Shown: positions 34,417 to 44,784 of the stretch, one piece after another | Layout: each line of letters starts with the position of its first letter | How positions within the stretch are numbered: position 1 is the stretch's first letter | Assembly: GCA_015057115.1 (NCBI GenBank) | Contig: SVEZ01000002.1 | Span: forward strand, 1 to 64,000 | From: Lachnospiraceae bacterium | GTDB lineage: Bacteria > Bacillota > Clostridia > Lachnospirales > Lachnospiraceae | Reading direction: 5' to 3' | DNA: 64,000 bases | The notes under the pieces: model-generated | The model's database searches: none | Told to the model about the DNA's origin: nothing | The model's input: the letters and a program-made list of their open reading frames with translations, nothing else | Translations under genes and position numbers: made by a program

Positions 34417-35199
34417 ATGGTTCAGTATAGTTTTAATATAGCTACATTTGAATATTTTGTTCTTATTTTGGTGCGGATTACCTCATTTATGGTTGTTGCA
34501 CCATTTTATGGAATCTCTAGTGCACCGGGTAGAGTGAAAATCGGGTTTTCAGCGTTGATTTCCTTGTGGTTGTATCAAGTTTTATTGCCGAAAACAGGTC
34601 TTAACTATTCCGGTGTTTTTGATTATTCCGCTCTTGTTTTAAAAGAAGTAATGGTGGGACTTCTGATAGGATATGCCGGGAATGTGTGTAATACCATAAT
34701 ATTGACGGCCGGTAAGTTGATTGATATGAATATCGGTCTTTCCATGGCGACGGAGTATGACCCTATGACCAAGACGCAGGCTAGTGTAGTTGCCAATATG
34801 TATAACTACTTTGTCCTGTTGTTATTGATTATTACGAATATGCATCACTATATTTTACGTGCATTGTGCGATTCGTTTACGGTTATACCTCTGGGAAAAG
34901 TGAATTTCCACATGGATTTTCTCTTAGAGTCCATGGTTCGTTTTATGACAGATACCTTTATTATTGCGTTTCGTATCTTTTTACCGGTGTTTGCGGTTAC
35001 CATGATTCTGAATGTTATTCTTGGTATTTTGTCAAAGGTGGCGCCGCAGTTGAATATGTTTTCCGTTGGTATGCAGATTAAGCTTCTGGTAGGTTTGGGA
35101 GTTATGTTTTTGACTGTTTTCCTTTTGCCGGATATTGCAAATTACATTTTCCGGGAAATGAAAACGCTAACCATACTATTCATAAAAGGAATGACGTAG
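34417..35199 (+). CDS. fliR: Flagellar export gate protein FliR
   Basis: 260 residues, about six membrane helices. LILVRITSFMVVAPFYGISS near the start, LKEVMVGLLIGYAGN, and APQLNMFSVGMQIKLLVGLG near the end identify FliR. It completes the FliPQR gate. TAGGAAT precedes the start by about 8 bases; flhB starts 4 bases after its stop. Confidence 0.96.
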   Translation: MVQYSFNIATFEYFVLILVRITSFMVVAPFYGISSAPGRVKIGFSALISLWLYQVLLPKTGLNYSGVFDYSALVLKEVMVGLLIGYAGNVCNTIILTAGKLIDMNIGLSMATEYDPMTKTQASVVANMYNYFVLLLLIITNMHHYILRALCDSFTVIPLGKVNFHMDFLLESMVRFMTDTFIIAFRIFLPVFAVTMILNVILGILSKVAPQLNMFSVGMQIKLLVGLGVMFLTVFLLPDIANYIFREMKTLTILFIKGMT

Positions 35200-35203
35200 G
35201 AAT

Positions 35204-36343
35204 ATGGAGGAAAGAAGTCATAATTCGCGATATTTAATTGCTTATAACCTGCAGCTTTTTGCGAAAGATGGACCGGGAGGAGAGAAAACCGAGCCGGCAA
35301 CTGCCAAGAAGCTACAGGATGCAAGAGACGAGGGTAAAGTAGCCAAAAGTAAAGAGTTGGCGGCAGCATTGCAGCTTTTGTCTTTATTCCTTGTTATTAA
35401 AGTTTTTTTGGTTTATCTTGGCGAAGGACTGACGGCAAGTTTTTTTGAGGTTTACAGGAAAATTCCGGATATTGTTAATAATAGTATCGGTGGATTTACC
35501 AATAGACAGGCGCAAGATTTGATTCAATATGGTATGAATCATATTTTTGTAACGGTTTTGCCGGTATTTGTGGTGGGTTTGGTTGTTACCTTTGTGGTAT
35601 CCATCATACAGGTGAAGTGGAAGGTAACATTTAAACCCATGAAGCCCAATTTATCCAAACTAAATCCGTTACAGGGATTTAAGAAGATTATTTCCAAAGA
35701 GTCCTTGTTCGAATTGGTTAAGTCTGTATTGAAAATCGGATTGATTTGCTTTATTGCATATAAGAACATTAAAGATTACGCGGATGAACTGTTTATTTTA
35801 TATGAGATTAATCTACAGCAGGCTATAGCTTTGGTGGGAGAGATTATCATTGATACCGGATTAAAAATATCGATTTTCTATATTTTTATCGGTATCGCGG
35901 ATTATCTTTATTCAAAACATAAGTTTAAAGAAGATATGAAGATGACCAAGCAGGAAGTGAAAGATGAATTCAAGAATTCCGAAGGAAATCCTGAAATTAA
36001 AGGTCGTCAGAGGCAGGTAATGCGACAGGCTTCTCAAAGGCGTATGATGCAGAGCGTTCCGGAAGCGGACGTTGTAATTACCAACCCGACCCACTTGTCC
36101 GTAGCGTTGAAATATGATACTAAGATTGCAAGCGCGCCGGTTGTGGTGGCAAAGGGTGAGGATTATGTTGCTTTGAAGATTCGTGAGGTCGCAAAGGAAC
36201 ATGGTGTAGAAATTGTAGAAAACAAGCCATTGGCGAGGATGCTATATGCCAATGTAGAAATAGATGAGCAGGTACCGCCTGAGCTTTATCAGGCAGTGGC
36301 AGAAGTGCTTGCCCTCGTTTATCAAAAGAAAGAAGCATCATAA
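35204..36343 (+). CDS. flhB: Flagellar export switch protein FlhB
   Basis: 379 residues. GEKTEPATAKKLQDARDEGK at the start, four membrane helices, and a cytoplasmic domain with the self-cleavage site NPTH at residues 294-297 (in ADVVITNPTHLSVALKYD). Autocleavage between N and P allows the FliK-triggered change of substrate from hook to filament. The polar first ~25 residues are longer than in B. subtilis. Confidence 0.97.
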   Translation: MEERSHNSRYLIAYNLQLFAKDGPGGEKTEPATAKKLQDARDEGKVAKSKELAAALQLLSLFLVIKVFLVYLGEGLTASFFEVYRKIPDIVNNSIGGFTNRQAQDLIQYGMNHIFVTVLPVFVVGLVVTFVVSIIQVKWKVTFKPMKPNLSKLNPLQGFKKIISKESLFELVKSVLKIGLICFIAYKNIKDYADELFILYEINLQQAIALVGEIIIDTGLKISIFYIFIGIADYLYSKHKFKEDMKMTKQEVKDEFKNSEGNPEIKGRQRQVMRQASQRRMMQSVPEADVVITNPTHLSVALKYDTKIASAPVVVAKGEDYVALKIREVAKEHGVEIVENKPLARMLYANVEIDEQVPPELYQAVAEVLALVYQKKEAS

Positions 36344-36369
36344 AGAAACACTGAAAGGAGGGAAAAAGG

Positions 36370-38403
36370 GTGAAGAAGACAGACATAGGTATTGCGGCAT
36401 ATTTACTGGTAGCGGTTTTATTCTTTATTATCCCTATCCCGAATTTTATTTTAGACGTGATGCTTGCCTTTAATATCGGAATGGCATTAATGATTTTATT
36501 TAATGCATTGTTTGTCAAGGAAGTACTGGATATGTCCTTTTTCCCGACATTGCTTTTGTTTACCACGATTTTCCGTATTTCCTTAAACGTTTCATCCACG
36601 CGACTGATTCTTACCACCGGTAATCCCGGTAACGTAGTTGCAACCTTTGGTCAGTTCGTAGGTGGAAACAATCTGGTTATCGGAGCTATTGTCTTTATCG
36701 TATTGGTTATTGTACAGTTTGTTGTTATCAATAAAGGTTCCGAGCGTGTCGCTGAGGTAACCGCTCGATTTACATTGGACGCTATGCCTGGTAAACAGAT
36801 GGCTATCGATGCCGACTTGAATACCGGAGCAATTACCGATGCACAGGCAAAAGAACGTCGAGAGAAAATACAGCAGGAATCCAGCTTTTTCGGAGCCATG
36901 GACGGTGCTACGAAGTACGTAAAGGGAGATGCTACCGCAGGTCTTATTATTACAATGATTAACCTTATCGGTGGTACAGTTCTCGGAATGACAAACCTTG
37001 GATTGGATGCCATGTCTGCTATTCAAAAATATGGTATTCTTACCATTGGTGATGGTTTGGTCAGCCAGATCCCGTCCATGCTGATTTCATTATCAACAGG
37101 TATTTTGGTTACCAAAGCGTCAAAGGAAGCGGATTTTTCCAGCATATTGGTACGCCAGCTATTCGGAATTCCGAGAGTTATGTACATAGTTGGAGCAACA
37201 ATGATGTTGCTTGGAATTGCAACCCCGTTAAATACAATTTTGTTCTTAATATTCGGAGCAGTATTTCTTATCTCCGGTAAGAATATAAGTACGAATAGTA
37301 AGATTGAAGCTGTGGAAGAGGAAGTTGAAGCAGCGGAAGAGGAAGCCGGCGAAATCAGGCGACCGGAGAATGTGGTATCTTTACTTTCCGTGGACCCAAT
37401 CGAGTTGGAGTTTGGTTATGGAATCATTCCACTTGCGGATGTGAACCAGGGTGGAGACTTGCTGGATCGTGTTATTATGATTAGAAGACAGGTTGCGCTG
37501 GAACTTGGTACAGTGGTGCCTATCATCCGTTTGCGAGATAATATTCAGCTGAATCCCAACCAGTATATTATTAAAATTAAAGGTATACAGGTTACGGAAG
37601 GTGAGATTTTATTTGACCATTATATGGCAATGAATCCTGGATATGTTGAAGAAGAAATTTCCGGTATTCCAACTTTTGAGCCTTCTTTCCATTTACCGGC
37701 TATCTGGATTACAGAGAGTCAACGTGAAAGAGCTGAAAGCTTTGGTTATACCGTTGTAGATCCACCATCCATTATTGCTACCCATATTACAGAAGTTATT
37801 AAGGAGCATATTGCAGAACTCCTTACAAGACAGGATGTACAGAATTTAGTGGACAATTTGAAAGAAAGCAATCCGGTACTGGTGGAAGAATTAATACCGA
37901 AACTTTTGGGCTTGGGAGAAATTCAAAAGGTTTTACAGAATCTTTTGCGTGAACAAATTTCCATCCGGGATCTTTTAACAATATTTGAATGTTTGGCTGA
38001 TCACGCAGCAACATCCAGAGATACGGATGTTTTGACGGAATATGTTCGTCAGAGTTTGAAACGATCAATTTCTGCTAAGTACTTCCCTGCAAATGAAACC
38101 ACCAGTGTGGTAACCCTTGATCCAAAGGTTGAGCAGGATATTATGAACTCTGTGAAACAGACAGAGCAGGGAGCATATCTTACATTGGATCCGGAGAGAA
38201 CAAAAGAGATTATGAAATCTGTGGAGGAAGAGGTAGCTAAGCTTGAAAATATCGGTAAAGCACCTATAGTAATTACCTCACCCATTGTAAGAATGTATTT
38301 TAAGAAACTGACGGAAGATTATATTAAAGATTTGATTGTGGTTTCTTATAATGAAATTGACTCCAACGTAGAATTACAGTCAGTAGGGATGGTGACAGGA
38401 TAA
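36370..38403 (+). CDS. flhA: Flagellar export gate protein FlhA
   Basis: 677 residues from a GTG with GGAGGG upstream. Eight membrane helices fill the first half, with FPTLLLFTTIFRISLNVSST then RLILTTGNPGNVV and the FHIPEP-type DAMPGKQMAIDADLNTGAI. The C-terminal half is the cytoplasmic nonameric ring that docks chaperone-substrate complexes; it ends with ELQSVGMVTG. FlhA uses the proton gradient for export. flhF follows after one base. Confidence 0.97.
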   Translation: MKKTDIGIAAYLLVAVLFFIIPIPNFILDVMLAFNIGMALMILFNALFVKEVLDMSFFPTLLLFTTIFRISLNVSSTRLILTTGNPGNVVATFGQFVGGNNLVIGAIVFIVLVIVQFVVINKGSERVAEVTARFTLDAMPGKQMAIDADLNTGAITDAQAKERREKIQQESSFFGAMDGATKYVKGDATAGLIITMINLIGGTVLGMTNLGLDAMSAIQKYGILTIGDGLVSQIPSMLISLSTGILVTKASKEADFSSILVRQLFGIPRVMYIVGATMMLLGIATPLNTILFLIFGAVFLISGKNISTNSKIEAVEEEVEAAEEEAGEIRRPENVVSLLSVDPIELEFGYGIIPLADVNQGGDLLDRVIMIRRQVALELGTVVPIIRLRDNIQLNPNQYIIKIKGIQVTEGEILFDHYMAMNPGYVEEEISGIPTFEPSFHLPAIWITESQRERAESFGYTVVDPPSIIATHITEVIKEHIAELLTRQDVQNLVDNLKESNPVLVEELIPKLLGLGEIQKVLQNLLREQISIRDLLTIFECLADHAATSRDTDVLTEYVRQSLKRSISAKYFPANETTSVVTLDPKVEQDIMNSVKQTEQGAYLTLDPERTKEIMKSVEEEVAKLENIGKAPIVITSPIVRMYFKKLTEDYIKDLIVVSYNEIDSNVELQSVGMVTG

Positions 38404-38404
38404 A

Positions 38405-39793
38405 ATGACAATCAAGAAGTTTATAGGGAAAACCGAGGAAGAAGCAACCGTAAAAGCAAAACAGGAGATGGGATCGGCTTGTGTGATTATGAATGTCAGA
38501 CAGCTAAAACCAAGCGGCTTTTTTAAAGGATTCAAATCTCCGACCTATGAGGTGACAGCGGCAGTGGAAGAGAAGGATTATCGGGTAAATAGTGCTCCAC
38601 AGCAGCAACAGCAGAATGGAACGAATAAAATTAATCTTTCTGCGAATGAGGATATTCAGGCATTGCTGAAGAATACTTCACCGAAGGAAGCAAAACAGGC
38701 AAGGGAAACAGCTGAAGCAGTAACCGGAAATGCGGATCCTATGGTGAATCCAAATGCTGTACGAAGAGATTACGAAACTCCGGTAAGAAAAGCACCGGAA
38801 CCCATGCAGTCACCACTGATGGATCGTGCTTTTATGCAGGAACCAAGAAAGAGCACCGCAGTCCCAAGAGAAGACTATAATGGATTTGAAGAAAGATTGA
38901 GTAATCTTCAGACTATGTTAGAGCAGAGATTATCTCCGGTAAGGGAAGAGTCGGAGCTTTCATTGGAAGAGTCCAGAGCCATTAAAGCTCAGCAGGACGA
39001 GAATATGAAAATCGTTAAAATGATTTATAACAACCTGATTGACAATGAGGTTGATGAGAAATATGCCAATTCGCTGGTGGATGAAGTTGATCGCTCTTTA
39101 AAGGGCAGCATGAGTATTGATCACATGCTTTCAAACGTATACCAGAAGATGATTTTAAAATTTGGTCAGGCCAGTCCCATTGATTTAAATGGTCGTAAAC
39201 CGAAGATTATCTTTTTTATCGGACCTACCGGAGTTGGTAAGACAACTACCATTGCAAAGATTGCAAGCAAAATGAAGGTTGATGCCGGAAAGAAGCTGGG
39301 GCTTTTAACGGCGGATACCTATCGAATTGCGGCTGAGGAGCAACTCCGCACTTATGCAAATATTTTGGATGCTCCATTAAAAATTGTGTATTCTGTAGAG
39401 GATCTTTCTGAGGCAGTAGAAGCCTATAAGGATATGGATGTGATTTTGGTAGATACTGCCGGATTTTCACATAAGAATAAGAATCAGAAAGCAGATACTA
39501 AGAAGCTGATCGAGGGATTGCCGGATGGTTATGATAAGGAAGTATATCTGGTATTAAGTGCAACAACAAAGTATCGTGATTTGATTGAAATTGCAGATGC
39601 ATATCGTGAGATTACGGATTATAAATTAGTTTTCACGAAACTGGATGAAACCAGTGCGTATGGAAATCTGTACAACATGCGGATGTATACGGATTCTGCA
39701 ATTTCCTATGTGACAAACGGACAGAATGTTCCGGATGATATTGAGGTATTTGATACACAAAGCATTGTAAAGAAATTGCTCGGGGGGAATTAG
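38405..39793 (+). CDS. flhF: SRP-type GTPase FlhF
   Basis: 462 residues. A short B domain (IKKFIGKTEEEATVKAKQEM), a Gln/Pro-rich variable linker (about 60-190), then an NG GTPase core with FFIGPTGVGKTTTIAKIASK (G1, about 262-280), LLTADTYRIAAEEQL, ILVDTAGFSHKN and VFTKLDET. FlhF sets flagellar number and position with FlhG. One base separates it from flhA and two from flhG. Confidence 0.96.
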   Translation: MTIKKFIGKTEEEATVKAKQEMGSACVIMNVRQLKPSGFFKGFKSPTYEVTAAVEEKDYRVNSAPQQQQQNGTNKINLSANEDIQALLKNTSPKEAKQARETAEAVTGNADPMVNPNAVRRDYETPVRKAPEPMQSPLMDRAFMQEPRKSTAVPREDYNGFEERLSNLQTMLEQRLSPVREESELSLEESRAIKAQQDENMKIVKMIYNNLIDNEVDEKYANSLVDEVDRSLKGSMSIDHMLSNVYQKMILKFGQASPIDLNGRKPKIIFFIGPTGVGKTTTIAKIASKMKVDAGKKLGLLTADTYRIAAEEQLRTYANILDAPLKIVYSVEDLSEAVEAYKDMDVILVDTAGFSHKNKNQKADTKKLIEGLPDGYDKEVYLVLSATTKYRDLIEIADAYREITDYKLVFTKLDETSAYGNLYNMRMYTDSAISYVTNGQNVPDDIEVFDTQSIVKKLLGGN

Positions 39794-39795
39794 GA

Positions 39796-40674
39796 ATGGA
39801 TCAGGCACAACAGTTAAGAAATATTGTGAAGCGCCAGAATCAAGTGAATCCAGGAAAAGCCAGAGTTATTACAGTAACCAGTGGAAAAGGCGGTGTTGGA
39901 AAGTCCAATACGACCGTTAATCTTGCTGTGGAATTGAGGAAGTTGGGAAAGTCTGTAATCATTTTTGATGCAGACTTTGGGTTGGCTAATGTGGAGGTTA
40001 TGTTTGGCGCGTTGCCGAAATATAACTTGAGTGATATTATTTTTAAAGGGAAAAGTATTCGTGAGATTATTACGGAAGGACCGGAAGGAATTCAGTTTAT
40101 CTCCGGTGGATCCGGTATTGTGGAACTCAGTAATTTAAATCGGCAACAGATAGGTTTTATGATTAAAAATCTGGCGGATTTAGATGACATGACGGATGTC
40201 ATTATTATTGATACCGGTGCGGGAATTTCTGACAGTGTTATGGAATTTGTGTTGGCGAGCCCTGAGGTTTTGCTAGTGACCACACCGGAGCCCAGTTCTT
40301 TGACAGATGCCTACTTTTTGCTGAAGGCATTGTATAGGAATCCGTTATTTGATCCAACTCGCACCATGATACATGTTCTGGCTAACAAAGTAAGTTCTTT
40401 GGAGGACGGAGATGTGGTGTTTAATAAACTTTCCAGTGTGGTGACACAGTTTTTGGGGGGAGAGTTGGATTATATCGGAATTGTACCGGCAGACAGTTCG
40501 GTTGATAAAGCAATTCGTCAACAGAAGCCGGTAACCATGCTATATCCGAACGCTAAATCTTCGGAAGCATATCGTGTTTTGGCGGATAATCTTATTAATG
40601 GCAAACACGAACAAATGGAAATGAAAAGAGGGATTGCACAGTTATTTGCTAATTTTGTTAACAAAATGAAATAG
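39796..40674 (+). CDS. flhG: MinD-like ATPase FlhG (YlxH)
   Basis: 292 residues. An N-terminal DQAQQLRNIVKRQNQ, the FlhF-activating motif, precedes the deviant Walker A VTSGKGGVGKSNTTVNLA (about 28-45), FDADFGLANVEVMFG and IIIDTGAGISDSVMEF. The C-terminus carries an amphipathic helix for membrane binding (RGIAQLFANFVNKMK). FlhG stimulates FlhF GTPase activity and limits flagellar number. Confidence 0.96.
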   Translation: MDQAQQLRNIVKRQNQVNPGKARVITVTSGKGGVGKSNTTVNLAVELRKLGKSVIIFDADFGLANVEVMFGALPKYNLSDIIFKGKSIREIITEGPEGIQFISGGSGIVELSNLNRQQIGFMIKNLADLDDMTDVIIIDTGAGISDSVMEFVLASPEVLLVTTPEPSSLTDAYFLLKALYRNPLFDPTRTMIHVLANKVSSLEDGDVVFNKLSSVVTQFLGGELDYIGIVPADSSVDKAIRQQKPVTMLYPNAKSSEAYRVLADNLINGKHEQMEMKRGIAQLFANFVNKMK

Positions 40675-40687
40675 ACGGAGGAAACCT

Positions 40688-41425
40688 ATGGACGCTGATT
40701 TCTTAAAAGTTGGGACCAGATTGGAAATAACCTCTGTCCCGGGGGACGATGAGGAATTCCATGATGAAGGAATAAGCTATGCCAGTATGATTGAGGATGT
40801 CTTTCCAAATGGGGATTTGGAGGTGGATATGCCTACTTATCAACGAAAGCTGGTATTGCTGCATAATGGAATGCGGTATCAGGTATTCTTCTTCCAGAAC
40901 AAGGTGACGTACATGGCTATCTGTGAAGTGGTTGATCGGTATAAGACCGAGAATCGCTATTACCTAAGAATAGCAATGAAAACACAACCGGTTAAGTTCC
41001 AGAGAAGAGAATATTTTCGTTGCGAATGTCTCATTGATTTTATGTATGCGGAGCTTCCGAATAAGGATTATGATGATGAGGCATTGATAAAGCTTCGTAG
41101 AGAACTACAGGGAGCCAGATTGGGCAACCTTGTTAAAAGTGGTGTGATTCTGGATATCAGTGGAGGAGGTATCCGGTTTGCATCTAAAGAAAAGAACATA
41201 CCCGGAGGCTATATCCGGATAATAGTTGACATCCCGATCTATGAAAATGAGTATCGGAAATTCGATTTGATCGGAAAAGTTATATCTTGCGATCCAATCG
41301 AAGATACGCGTATGAAGTATGTGAATCGTGTAATGTTTATGTGTATTGACAATAGTGAACGAGAGGAAATAATCCGATTTATCTTTGAACAGGAAAGAAA
41401 AACCAGAAAACTCTCAAGGGGATGA
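40688..41425 (+). CDS. PilZ domain c-di-GMP receptor (YcgR/YpfA-like)
   Basis: 245 residues. The N-terminal ~100 residues match the YcgR-like domain; the C-terminal PilZ domain has the binding motif FQRREYFRCEC (RxxxR) and DISGGGIRFASKE (D-x-S-x-x-G). Such proteins slow or brake motors, or link c-di-GMP to secretion. Placed between flhG and cheB, a brake or clutch role at the motor is reasonable but inferred. The stop is 4 bases before the cheB start codon. Confidence 0.9.
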   Translation: MDADFLKVGTRLEITSVPGDDEEFHDEGISYASMIEDVFPNGDLEVDMPTYQRKLVLLHNGMRYQVFFFQNKVTYMAICEVVDRYKTENRYYLRIAMKTQPVKFQRREYFRCECLIDFMYAELPNKDYDDEALIKLRRELQGARLGNLVKSGVILDISGGGIRFASKEKNIPGGYIRIIVDIPIYENEYRKFDLIGKVISCDPIEDTRMKYVNRVMFMCIDNSEREEIIRFIFEQERKTRKLSRG

Positions 41426-41429
41426 TAAA

Positions 41430-42638
41430 ATGAAGAAAAATATTATGGTTGTTGATGACTCTGCACTCATGAGAAGGGTTATATGTGATATAATCAATTC
41501 AGATAGTTCCTTCGAAGTAGTGGATACGAGTCGAGATGGTCAGGAAGCATATGAGAAGATTTTAATGCGTCAGTTTGATGCCATTATTCTCGATATCAAC
41601 ATGCCTCGAATGGACGGTCTGGAATTACTTAGAAAATTAAAAAAAGAGCGGATCAAAGTGACGGTCATTATGGCAAGTACGCTTACCGTGGAAGGCGCCA
41701 AGGAAACTATTGAATCTTTGGAGTTGGGAGCATTTGATTTTGTAACCAAACCGGGTAATGTTATTGAGGCAAAAGGAGAAGAATTCTCCAGTCGTTTGCT
41801 GAATATGCTTCGTGTGGCGCTTCATATCGATAGCGGTTCGACACGCCCTCGTACGTCGGAAACAATACGACCCGTTAAGCCGACTCCCCAGCCGGTTAAG
41901 GAAGAGCGAGGAGCGAAGAGCTTTTTCTCTAGACAGACCCCTGTTAAAGAAAAGCCGGCAACAACCATTCGACCTCAAATTACATCCCCGATTGCGACCC
42001 AGACTGCTAAACCGACAACAGGAGTGGTTGGAGCAGAACGCAGCACAGTTAAGAGCGGTAATAAGTTAGTGGCATTGGCTTGTTCCACCGGTGGTCCACA
42101 GTCCCTGCAGAAGGTTATCCCCCTTTTGCCGGCGGAAATGGATGCACCTATGGTACTTGTACAGCATATGCCGGTTGGTTTTACCAAGTCTTTAGCGGAT
42201 CGCCTGAACGAATTATCCAAGGTTACTGTTAAAGAAGCGGAAGAAGGGGACGTTCTTAAGAAAGGACATGTTTATATTGCACCTGGAGGTAAACATCTGA
42301 CTGTTGCGAAGAAAGCCGATGGAAGCCATGCGATTCATTTGGATGATTCCCCTGCAGTTGGTGGATTGAAGCCATGTGCAGATTTGATGTATGATTCGCT
42401 TACCAATTGCGGATACGATGAGATTGTTTGTGTCGTATTAACCGGAATGGGTGAAGATGGTTGCAAAGGTATTAAGAAATTATTGAAGAGCAAGCCCGTG
42501 TATACCATCAGTCAGGATGAAGCAACCTGTGTAGTATATGGAATGCCGAGAGCTGTAGCAGAAGCTGGCGTTTCAAATAAAGTAGTTCCATTACAAAACG
42601 TAGCATCAACTATCATTACGAATGTGGGGGTACACTAG
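41430..42638 (+). CDS. cheB: Chemotaxis protein-glutamate methylesterase CheB
   Basis: 402 residues. The receiver domain has NIMVVDDSALMRRVI and Asp55 in IILDINMPRMDG. A Pro/Arg/Thr-rich linker (about 135-210) is long. The esterase domain has LVALACSTGGPQSLQKVI (catalytic Ser), HMPVGFTKSLADRL (His) and VVLTGMGEDGCKGIKK (Asp). It removes methyl groups from chemoreceptors. Start at 41430 follows CAAGGGG by about 8 bases. No cheR is present in the window. Confidence 0.97.
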   Translation: MKKNIMVVDDSALMRRVICDIINSDSSFEVVDTSRDGQEAYEKILMRQFDAIILDINMPRMDGLELLRKLKKERIKVTVIMASTLTVEGAKETIESLELGAFDFVTKPGNVIEAKGEEFSSRLLNMLRVALHIDSGSTRPRTSETIRPVKPTPQPVKEERGAKSFFSRQTPVKEKPATTIRPQITSPIATQTAKPTTGVVGAERSTVKSGNKLVALACSTGGPQSLQKVIPLLPAEMDAPMVLVQHMPVGFTKSLADRLNELSKVTVKEAEEGDVLKKGHVYIAPGGKHLTVAKKADGSHAIHLDDSPAVGGLKPCADLMYDSLTNCGYDEIVCVVLTGMGEDGCKGIKKLLKSKPVYTISQDEATCVVYGMPRAVAEAGVSNKVVPLQNVASTIITNVGVH

Positions 42639-42639
42639 T

Positions 42640-44772
42640 ATGGACGTAAGTCAGTATCTTGAGATTTTTATTGATGAAACAAGTGAGCATATTCAGAATC
42701 TGAGTGATTGTATTATGTCGCTTGAACAGGAACCGGACAACAAAGACACTATTAACGAAATCTTCCGTGCGGCCCATTCCTTGAAAGGTATGGCAGGTAC
42801 CATGGGCTTTAAGAGAATGCAGCGTCTGACGCACGACATGGAAAATGTATTCCAGGAAGTTCGTTCTGATAAGATTAAAGTAAATAGTGCCATGATTGAC
42901 ATTCTTTTCCAGTGTCTGGATGCGATTGAAGGCTATTTGGATACCGTAAAGAATACTTCCAATGAAGGAACGGAAGAGAATGAAGCTATTGTAAACAGCT
43001 TGAACGTTATTTTAAACGGTGGCGATCCCGGTGAGGGAGGAGCAGCAGCTGGCGGTGAAACACAGGCTGCGGCAGAAGAAACTAAAGAAGAAGAGAAGGA
43101 AGAAGATGGCTTTGCCATGAAATTCCTTAAAAATGTTACGGAAGAAGATAAGGAAACCATCAAGAAATCCATTTCTTCCGGCAATAAAGTATATGGCATG
43201 ACCGTATACATTGACAAGAATTGCTTGTTAAAATCGGCAAGAGCCTTCTTAGTATTTAAGGCAATTGAAGATTTGGGAAATATTATCTATTATGACCCAT
43301 CTTCCCAGGATATTGAGGACGAAAAGTTTGAATTTGACTTCAGTATTTGTATTGAGTCTGAGCACGAGTTTGATGAATTGGTAGCAGCGGCTAAGACAGT
43401 TTCTGAAATTGAAGAAGCAGTTGGTAAGCAGATTGAAGAAGCTGATTTGGAAGCGAAAGCGGCTCCGGCTCCACAGGAAGAGAAGAAAGAAGAAGAAAAA
43501 CCGGCTGCAGCGCCACCTGCTCCGGCACCTGCAGCAAAACCTGCAGCAAAACCGGCGGGAAAAGCAGCAACAAATAAGCCTGCAGCAAGTAATAAGCCTG
43601 TAACAAGCAGAACTGTCCGTGTGGATATTGAGAAACTGGATACATTAATGAATCAGGTATCTGAGTTGATTATTGCAAAGAACTCTATCGTATCTATTTC
43701 CAATATGGAAGGTGATACTACACACAGCCAGTCCTTTACAGAGCAGATTGAGTATCTGGAACGTATTACCACAGGACTTCATGAATCTGTAATGAAAGCC
43801 CGAATGGTTCCGATTGAAAGTGTTGTAAACAAATTCCCACGTATGATTCGTGATTTGTCTAAGACACTGCAGAAACCAATGGAACTGGTAATGACCGGTG
43901 AGGAGACAGAACTTGACCGTACTGTAGTTGACCAGATTGGTGACCCGTTGCAGCATTTGCTTCGTAACTCCGCAGACCATGGTTTGGAAATGCCGGATGT
44001 ACGTGCACAGCGTGGTAAGCCTGAAACCGGACGTATTTTCCTGAATGCGTTCCAGGAAGGTAACAACGTTATTATCGAAGTAGGCGATGACGGTAATGGT
44101 ATTGATACTCAGTCCGTTAAGGAAAAAGCCATTGAGCGTGGTCTGGTAACACCGGAACAGGCAGAGAACTTGAGCCAGAAAGAAATTATTGATTTCTTGT
44201 TTATGCCGAGTTTCTCTATGGCTAAGAAGATTTCCGATATTTCCGGACGAGGCGTTGGTCTTGATGTTGTTAAGTCCGGTATCGAAGCCCTTGGTGGTGA
44301 TGTAGAGGTTAAAACAACCTTAGGCGAAGGTAGTAAGTTTACTGTTCGCTTGCCATTAACCCTTGCTATTATCCAGGCTTTGATGATTGAGATTGAAGAT
44401 GAGAAGTATGCGATTCCGTTAGGATCCATTCAGAATATTGAAAACATCGAAGTAGATGAGATTAAGTATGTACAGGCCAAAGAAGTTATTACCGTTCGTG
44501 GATCTGTATATCCGCTTATCCGTCTTGATGAAATCCTGGATGTAGAACGTAAGGATCCGGAAGCTGAGAAGAATAAGACAAGCCTGACCGTTGTAATTGT
44601 TCGTAAGGGTGATAATTTTGCCGGCCTCGTTGTTGACAGACTGATGGGTCAGCAGGAAATCGTTATTAAATCCATGGGCGATTACATTAACAATAACAAG
44701 ATGATCAGCGGTGCTACCATTCTTGGAGATGGTGAAGTTGCACTTATTCTGGATGCGAATACATTAATGTAG
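42640..44772 (+). CDS. cheA: Chemotaxis histidine kinase CheA
   Basis: 710 residues. HPt domain with phosphorylated His46 in FRAAHSLKGMAGTMGF; a P2-like CheY/CheB-binding domain (about 165-260); an Ala/Pro-rich linker; dimerisation helices; an ATPase domain with LLRNSADHGLEMPDVRAQRG (N box), VGDDGNGID (G1) and DISGRGVGLDVVKSGIEALG (G2); and a CheW-like regulatory domain ending ALILDANTLM. It phosphorylates CheY and CheB in response to receptor state. Start at 42640 lies one base after the cheB stop. Confidence 0.98.
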   Translation: MDVSQYLEIFIDETSEHIQNLSDCIMSLEQEPDNKDTINEIFRAAHSLKGMAGTMGFKRMQRLTHDMENVFQEVRSDKIKVNSAMIDILFQCLDAIEGYLDTVKNTSNEGTEENEAIVNSLNVILNGGDPGEGGAAAGGETQAAAEETKEEEKEEDGFAMKFLKNVTEEDKETIKKSISSGNKVYGMTVYIDKNCLLKSARAFLVFKAIEDLGNIIYYDPSSQDIEDEKFEFDFSICIESEHEFDELVAAAKTVSEIEEAVGKQIEEADLEAKAAPAPQEEKKEEEKPAAAPPAPAPAAKPAAKPAGKAATNKPAASNKPVTSRTVRVDIEKLDTLMNQVSELIIAKNSIVSISNMEGDTTHSQSFTEQIEYLERITTGLHESVMKARMVPIESVVNKFPRMIRDLSKTLQKPMELVMTGEETELDRTVVDQIGDPLQHLLRNSADHGLEMPDVRAQRGKPETGRIFLNAFQEGNNVIIEVGDDGNGIDTQSVKEKAIERGLVTPEQAENLSQKEIIDFLFMPSFSMAKKISDISGRGVGLDVVKSGIEALGGDVEVKTTLGEGSKFTVRLPLTLAIIQALMIEIEDEKYAIPLGSIQNIENIEVDEIKYVQAKEVITVRGSVYPLIRLDEILDVERKDPEAEKNKTSLTVVIVRKGDNFAGLVVDRLMGQQEIVIKSMGDYINNNKMISGATILGDGEVALILDANTLM

Positions 44773-44784
44773 GAGGAAAAGGTT